From Avena insularis (taxonomy: Eukaryota; Streptophyta; Magnoliopsida; Poales; Poaceae): a stretch of 64,000 nt of DNA. The stretch covers positions 525,032,293-525,096,292 of the forward strand of contig CM042690.1 in assembly GCA_023614405.1 (NCBI GenBank). Reading direction: 5' to 3'. The number at the start of each line of letters is the position of its first letter. Position 1 is the first letter of the stretch. Positions 58,987 to 64,000 of the stretch are shown piece after piece. The notes under the pieces are model-generated. The model had not been told where the DNA came from and did not search any database. It was given only the letters and a program-made list of their open reading frames with translations. The position numbers were made by a program, and so were the translations under genes.

Positions 58987-59853
58987 TAGTCAAGTACACA
59001 TCAATAACATGCATATTACATATACCTTTGTTTGCCTTGCCGACCTTCTTGTCCGCCAAATACTTGGGGCAGTTGCGCTTCCAATGGCCAGTCCCCTTGC
59101 AATTATATCACTCTGTATCAGACTTAGGGCCAGCTCGGATTTCTTTTCAGGTGCAACAACACATTTTTCCCCCTTCTTTCCCTTCTGTTTACCCTTCTTG
59201 TCTTTCTTGAAACCGGTGGTCTTATTGATCATCAATACTTGATGCTCTTTCTTGATCTCCACTTCTGTAGTCTTAAGCATTGACAGAAGCTCGGGGAGAG
59301 ACTTCTTCATGCCCTGCATGTTATAGTTCATCATGAAGGCCTTGTAGCTAGGTGCTAGAGATTGGAGAACATGATGTATGCCTAAGTCAATGGGAATTGT
59401 TATTCCCAAGGACACAAGCTTATCGGCGTACCCAGCCATTTTGAGTACATGCTCACTAACGAAGCTATTCTCTTCCATCATGCAGCTAAAGAACTTTTCA
59501 GAAGCATCATAACTCTCTACGGCAGCATGGGTATCCAAAATATTTTTCAATTCTCCCATGGTATCAAAGGCATTGGCAGTTTTGAAACACTTTCGAAGTT
59601 CTGGCTCTAGCCCATATAGTATGCCATAATGAACTAAGTTATGGTCCCCCTGACAAGTCAAATAGACATTATTCTCCTCATCAAGGGCATCAAGAGATGT
59701 TGGGGGTCCTAGCAGCGCTTCTAGCACATATTTCTTTTATACAGTAGTGAGGAGAATCCTCAGATTTAGGGCCCAGTTGGTAAAGTTGCTACCATTCGAC
59801 GCAAGTTTCTCTTTCTCCATGAACACATTGAAATTAAAAGCAGGTGGTGCCAT
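58987..59853 (-). pseudogene. C2 gag
   Basis: The ATG at 59853 (MAPPAFNFNVFMEKEKL) begins the Copia gag. A TAA stop interrupts after ILLTTV; the frame reopens for 246 codons with LTCQGDHNLVHYGILYGL, SEHVLKMAGYADKL and VLQSLAPSYKAFMMNYNM. A Lys-rich stretch (KTTGFKKDKKGKQKGKKGEK) precedes the zinc knuckle. There a frameshift occurs, and the first knuckle Cys codon reads TGA (stop-YNCKGTGHWKRNC). It would make the capsid; here it is disabled. Confidence 0.87.
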
Positions 59854-60945
59854 CTACAACAGAATTTTTAAAGTTTATTTAGACTAAGTTTATGATATAT
59901 CGAGTTCAACTAATCCAAATTATGAATGAACTCCCACTCACAAACAACATCCCTTGTGTCTTTTTGGTGATTACATGAACCAAATCCACTACACCAAGTC
60001 CGATCATCATGTGAGTCGGTGTAGCTTCAAAGATGAGCATCTATATGGACATCATATCAACTATATGTCTCATGCTTAACCTTTCGGTCTATGTTCCGAG
60101 GCCATGTCTGTACATACTAGGCTCACCAAGTAATAACCTTAGTAAAAATGTCTTACACCTGTTGTATGAAAGCGTAGAGTCAAAAACACCTGATCATCAC
60201 GTGATGTCTTGAAATGACAGACTTCCTTAACAGTGCATACTTAAGGAAGAACACATTTTATCTTGATATCTAAATGAGGGATCATCTTATAATGCAACTA
60301 AAATGCCAAACAAGCAATATAAGATGCAAACATCATATGCAAAAAGTGAAATTGTATGGTTCTTGCACTTGATCACTATCATGTGCATTGTGATATGATA
60401 TTTATCATTCCTTTGTGTGTAAGGCCAAAGTCTATGGAACTTACACGTTAGGTATGCTATAATTGCCAAGAGTATCAACTATACTTTAAATTATAACATT
60501 ACCATATCATGACACTATCCCAACAACAATCTAAACTAGACGCTTCTAATTTATCAATTGCAAGTTTTACGTGGCTTAGGGCTTTCGAAGATAGAACCGG
60601 TCTTACCTACGAACATGGAACCACAAGGTTGATAACCAAATTATTAGAAACTCGTTGTAAATCATATATTGACTATACTAGGAGAGACAGACACCCGCTA
60701 CCACTTATGCAAAACTAGTTGCATGCAAAGCGTGGAACATGTCTCATGTGCAAGGACATGTAAAGTTAGTCCGGGCCGCTTCATCCCACTATGCCACCAA
60801 TATAAAAAATACATATAAGATGCAATAACATGATCATCATTTCCCACATACTCTTATGTGTACATATAAGATGCAATAACATGATCATCATTTCCCACAT
60901 ACTCTTATGTGTACTACCCGTGCAAAGCAACTACACATAGATCAG
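59854..60945 (-). other. C2 5' leader
   Basis: Non-coding leader between primer site and gag; similar to the C1 leader. Contains an exact 51-bp tandem duplication (60810-60911). Confidence 0.75.
60810..60911. repeat. 51-bp tandem duplication in the C2 leader
   Basis: Two identical copies, 60810-60860 and 60861-60911, starting tacatataagatgcaataac. Confidence 0.95.
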
Positions 60946-60958
60946 GCTCTGATACCAC
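60946..60958 (-). promoter_or_regulatory. C2 primer binding site, initiator tRNA-Met type
   Basis: The minus strand reads tggtatcagagcc, one base from the LTR; exact Copia consensus. Confidence 0.92.
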
Positions 60959-62589
60959 TGTTGGGTTCGCAGCATAGAAAACAAAAAATTTCCTACGATA
61001 GGAACTACTAAGCACCAAGATCTATCTACCTAGATACAAGCAACGGGTGGATATACATCCATAGAGATGATACCCTTGACGACCAACAAAGTGTAACGAG
61101 ATTGGACTCGTGGATGATGTAGTCGATCGCTTGCCGATCTCAAGATCGAGAGGAAGTCCTAGCGCTGCAAATCAGCAGCGCATCTATGCTTGCACACACG
61201 TCCGGTCCACCGAACAACCTTCGCCTCCTCGCTCCAGCGATGCAGCGGAAGAAGCAACTCCTTCTAGACGAAAAGGCACCGGGAGCATGTATCCCGCTAA
61301 TCCGAGACCATGGGGAATAATTCTAGAGGGGGAGAGAGATCCTTCACAAGGAGGTGTGCTTTGTGAGGAGGAGAGCGGGGGCTTTTATAAGGAGAGGGGG
61401 CAGCCCCTCTCCATGGCCGGCAGCAGAGGGGAGGTGCCCCCACCTCTTCCACATTCATGTAGTGGAGCTCCCACTCACATAAATTTGACTCCACCCAAAA
61501 TTCCACTCACATGCATTAAATTTCCACCAAATTTAATGCAACTCTCATTTAATAAACTCTTTTATTTATTTTATTCAGAATTTTGTTAATTACTTTAATT
61601 AACAAACATTCACATAAAATCCCCTGTAATATTTTAATATCACATGCATAACCAATTTCACCTGAAACAATTTCGGTGTCCATTAAAATAATTCCAGCGC
61701 TTTGTAAATCTTTTCTTTGGAACACATTTGTACCAAATTGTGTTGGTATCCCTTAAGTGTATCACCCTATGGTTCGCGAATAATGCAGACATGACCGAGA
61801 CCCTTCTCCTAATCAGTAGCGGGACCTGGAGATCCATACTGACTTCCACACATTGAACGATGACTTCTATGATCGTGAGAACCTTTAACGCAAGTAACTA
61901 AATCCCTTTATCTCGCGATATATTTCATGTCTGAGACTCGATCATCAGTATCTCAATACCTAGTTTGATCTCGTTACCGACATGCACTCTTTTCTCGTTC
62001 CCGTGATATAACATTCTAGTGATCACATCACTTGCTTGCAAGCTATCCCAATGTGATATCACCAAGAGGGACCAAAGTATATCTATTCGTCATCGGGATG
62101 GACAAATCCCACTCTTGATCCATGAGCCTCTACATAACACCTTCGGAGTATCTGAACCCACCTTTATATTCACCCTATTATGGTGTGACGTTTGATGTTA
62201 TCAAGTTACTCTTCTAGTGTTAGTGATTGACATGATATCATGGTCTAAGGACTAGAATTACTTCGTATGATGTTATAGCAATTTAAACACAATGAATTTG
62301 ATCGTAATGCTATTCTTCGGATGAATGTTCATCACATCATTCCACCAATGTTGTGACCTCATTATTAGCAACATCCAATGTCCATGATTAGGAAACCTTG
62401 GTCATCTTGTTAATCAACGACCCATTTTATAAGAGAGGCATAACTAGGAACCCTTTATTTGTTTATTAAACACACATGTATTAACGTTTCCAATCAATAA
62501 AATTATAGCATGCAAAATAAACATCTATCATATACTTGGAATACGATAATAACAACTTTATTATTGCCTATTAGGTCATATTCCCTTCA
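60959..62589 (-). mobile_element. C2 5' LTR
   Basis: 1631 bp, tgttgggttcgc ... ttcccttca on the plus strand; TATA on the minus strand ttataaaagc at about 61382-61391. The ORF at 61110-61589 lies in the LTR and is incidental. Confidence 0.93.
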
Positions 62590-64000
62590 CTTCCCTAACC
62601 CAGATCTACCTGCGCATGTCTCTCTTTTGGTCTCAGGGACACCGTAAGCACCACCACTTGCGCATGTCTAATAGAAGCTCCTCCGATTGGTTTGATGTCT
62701 CCCAACACCAGCTGCCTCTATAAGGGCCTCCTCATGGCCTCGTATCCCTTCTAGGATCTCCCTGCCGCCTCACCAGCGTCATGCATGCACCCCTGGTTTA
62801 GCTCCGACAAGCTCCCGAACTCCTCCGCCGGAGGAGATGCACGAGACCACCTCCGACGCTGAATCCCATGGTGCCACCCATCTCCGAGGCTGCCGTGGAG
62901 CAACGCGTCCTCCTGTGGCCTCCCCGCCTCTTCTCTGTGCCCCCAAGGTGAGCTCCTAGCAACCCCGCCGCCACCTAGGGTTAGCCCCCGTGTCTCTCAA
63001 TCAGAGGTAGAAGAAGCAGCAAGGGCCATCGATGATAACTTGATCCAACGACCCTAGACCTCCCTTACCTCTTCGCCTCTCAGAACTGCTAATGTTGGGC
63101 CCTGCCTCACAGCTTTGAACCGCTCTCCCACACACTGCCCCCTCTAGCTGGGCCTACCATCCCCTGCCGCGTCCTACTACCGCGCCAAACTGGCCAAGCC
63201 ATCCCCTGCTTCCTTTTTCTTTTTGTAAATCATTTCCCGATCTGATTTTTACCCGGTTGGTTTAAATTGAAATAAAATTGGAAACTAACCTAAAGTGGCT
63301 AGATCTAAATTTCTAAATGTTCCTTAGGGTGTTCCTAAACATGCAGAACAAATAACCTGCTCAAATTAATTTTCATTATTCTTTGGCTTTTAAAATATCC
63401 AGAAGTATCAAAAACACTCCATAATTATTTCAGGGAGCTCTAGGAAGCCAAATGGTTTAAAACCACCTTGTGCTCAGAGCTAATTGAGATACCCTGCATG
63501 ACAACTTGGACCCATGCAAAAAAACTCCTCTTAATTGCCCGTAGCAAAAATAACAAAATCAACCCAAATATGCCTTTAGGAATTTCCTTAGGCCCAACCA
63601 AAAATGGTATTAACCTAATTCGACCTCTCCGTGATGTGGTACATTCATATCTATCAAAACCTAGGAGATCACTATTTATTGATACCCTTTTGGTTTATAG
63701 TGATTTAAACATCCCCTTTCTATGATTCATTCAATTGATAAATCACTACAGGTGTTTTATAACTCCTAAGATGATGAACCAAATTTATACATAAAGGTAT
63801 TAAAAATACCTACATCTGACCTTGGTTCATATCAAAAGCTTCTGTAGAATAAATCTAGTTAAAAATACAAAATTTGGTCAAAAGTGAGCTTGGGAATTTC
63901 CCAGGGGCAGTCTGTTAATTATTTTGAGGTGATTCCAACTCTCAAAAATCACAAACTAAAATATGTACAAAAACCTCTCAGTAAAAGTTTATTTGATCTA
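62590..64000. other. unassigned right flank
   Basis: Starts with the TSD copy cttcc. The first 600 bases are GC-rich with many short stops in all frames and a gcctctataaggg element near 62715. After 63200 the sequence is AT-rich like the interior of a long LTR. No gene is supported. By position it continues 44286-44509. Confidence 0.5.

Larger units (their letters stand above)
44510..62589 (-). mobile_element. C2: Copia LTR retrotransposon (BARE/Angela-like) with nested S2
   Basis: Perfect TSD cttcc (44505-44509, 62590-62594). The 5' LTR is 60959-62589. The 3' LTR is 44510-45923 plus 55654-55886, split by S2. Between 55887 and 60958 lie Copia gag, PR, INT, RT and RNase H in canonical order on the minus strand. 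Stops, frameshifts and active-site changes make it inactive. Own length is about 8.35 kb without S2. It is related to C1 but diverged; its two LTRs differ at roughly 14 of the first 150 bases. Confidence 0.93.

Noticed and set aside
61110..61589. 159-codon plus-strand ORF and its copy at 44660-45031
   Set aside because: Both are in the same part of the two C2 LTRs, antisense to the element; conserved only because the LTRs are.
62590..63200. GC-rich stretch considered as a host exon
   Set aside because: No frame stays open for long, no splice pattern or domain is seen, and the composition also fits a long-LTR leader.

Overview
This is a plant nuclear window made almost entirely of nested LTR retrotransposons. 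I see no convincing host gene, no tRNA or rRNA gene, no CRISPR array and no prokaryotic signal. The element families point to a large-genome grass, probably Triticeae or a close Pooideae relative: BARE/Angela/WIS-type Copia LTRs opening with an aggcaataataaa motif, Sabrina-like Gypsy elements primed by tRNA-Asp, and Tat-lineage Gypsy elements with gggcgcca-type primer sites. Family names are from memory and tentative. Most boundaries rest on LTR pairs, TG...CA ends and 5-bp target-site duplications (TSDs) read directly from the sequence.

Layout. 1-920: reverse transcriptase (RT) fragment of a Tat-type Gypsy (minus). 921-7145: left-truncated Sabrina-like Gypsy S1 (minus) with gag, a second ORF and one LTR. 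7146-14851: Tat-type Gypsy G2 (minus) with INT, a second (archaeal-type) RNase H, RT, PR, gag, primer site and 5' LTR. Its gag is split by a Sabrina-like solo LTR at 11590-13086 (TSD cggcc). 14852-16290: AT-rich flank. 16291-44285: Tat-type Gypsy G3 (plus), about 9.5 kb once nested insertions are removed. It holds Copia C1 (18878-26417), non-autonomous Gypsy G4 (26688-33642, minus, TSD ggcat) and a 3.97-kb solo LTR (35959-39928, TSD tttct). 44286-44509: short flank with a TATA box. 44510-62589: Copia C2 (minus, TSD cttcc), whose 3' LTR is interrupted by Sabrina-like S2 (45924-55653, TSD gacct). S2 in turn carries a 1.6-kb solo LTR (49682-51300, TSD ccccc). 62590-64000: flank, possibly the same disrupted unit as 14852-16290 and 44286-44509.

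How the parts work. The coding regions are retrotransposon gag, protease, RT, RNase H and integrase remnants. None forms an intact gag-pol. S1, S2 and G4 have gag but no pol, and G3 has gag and PR but no recognisable RT or INT, so these would have needed enzymes in trans. The most interesting item is on the minus strand of G3 (about 34.9-42.6 kb): a decayed antisense gene with its own TATA box, a Transposase_28-like first exon, a coiled-coil region and at least four GT-AG introns that keep the reading frame. The solo LTR splits it.
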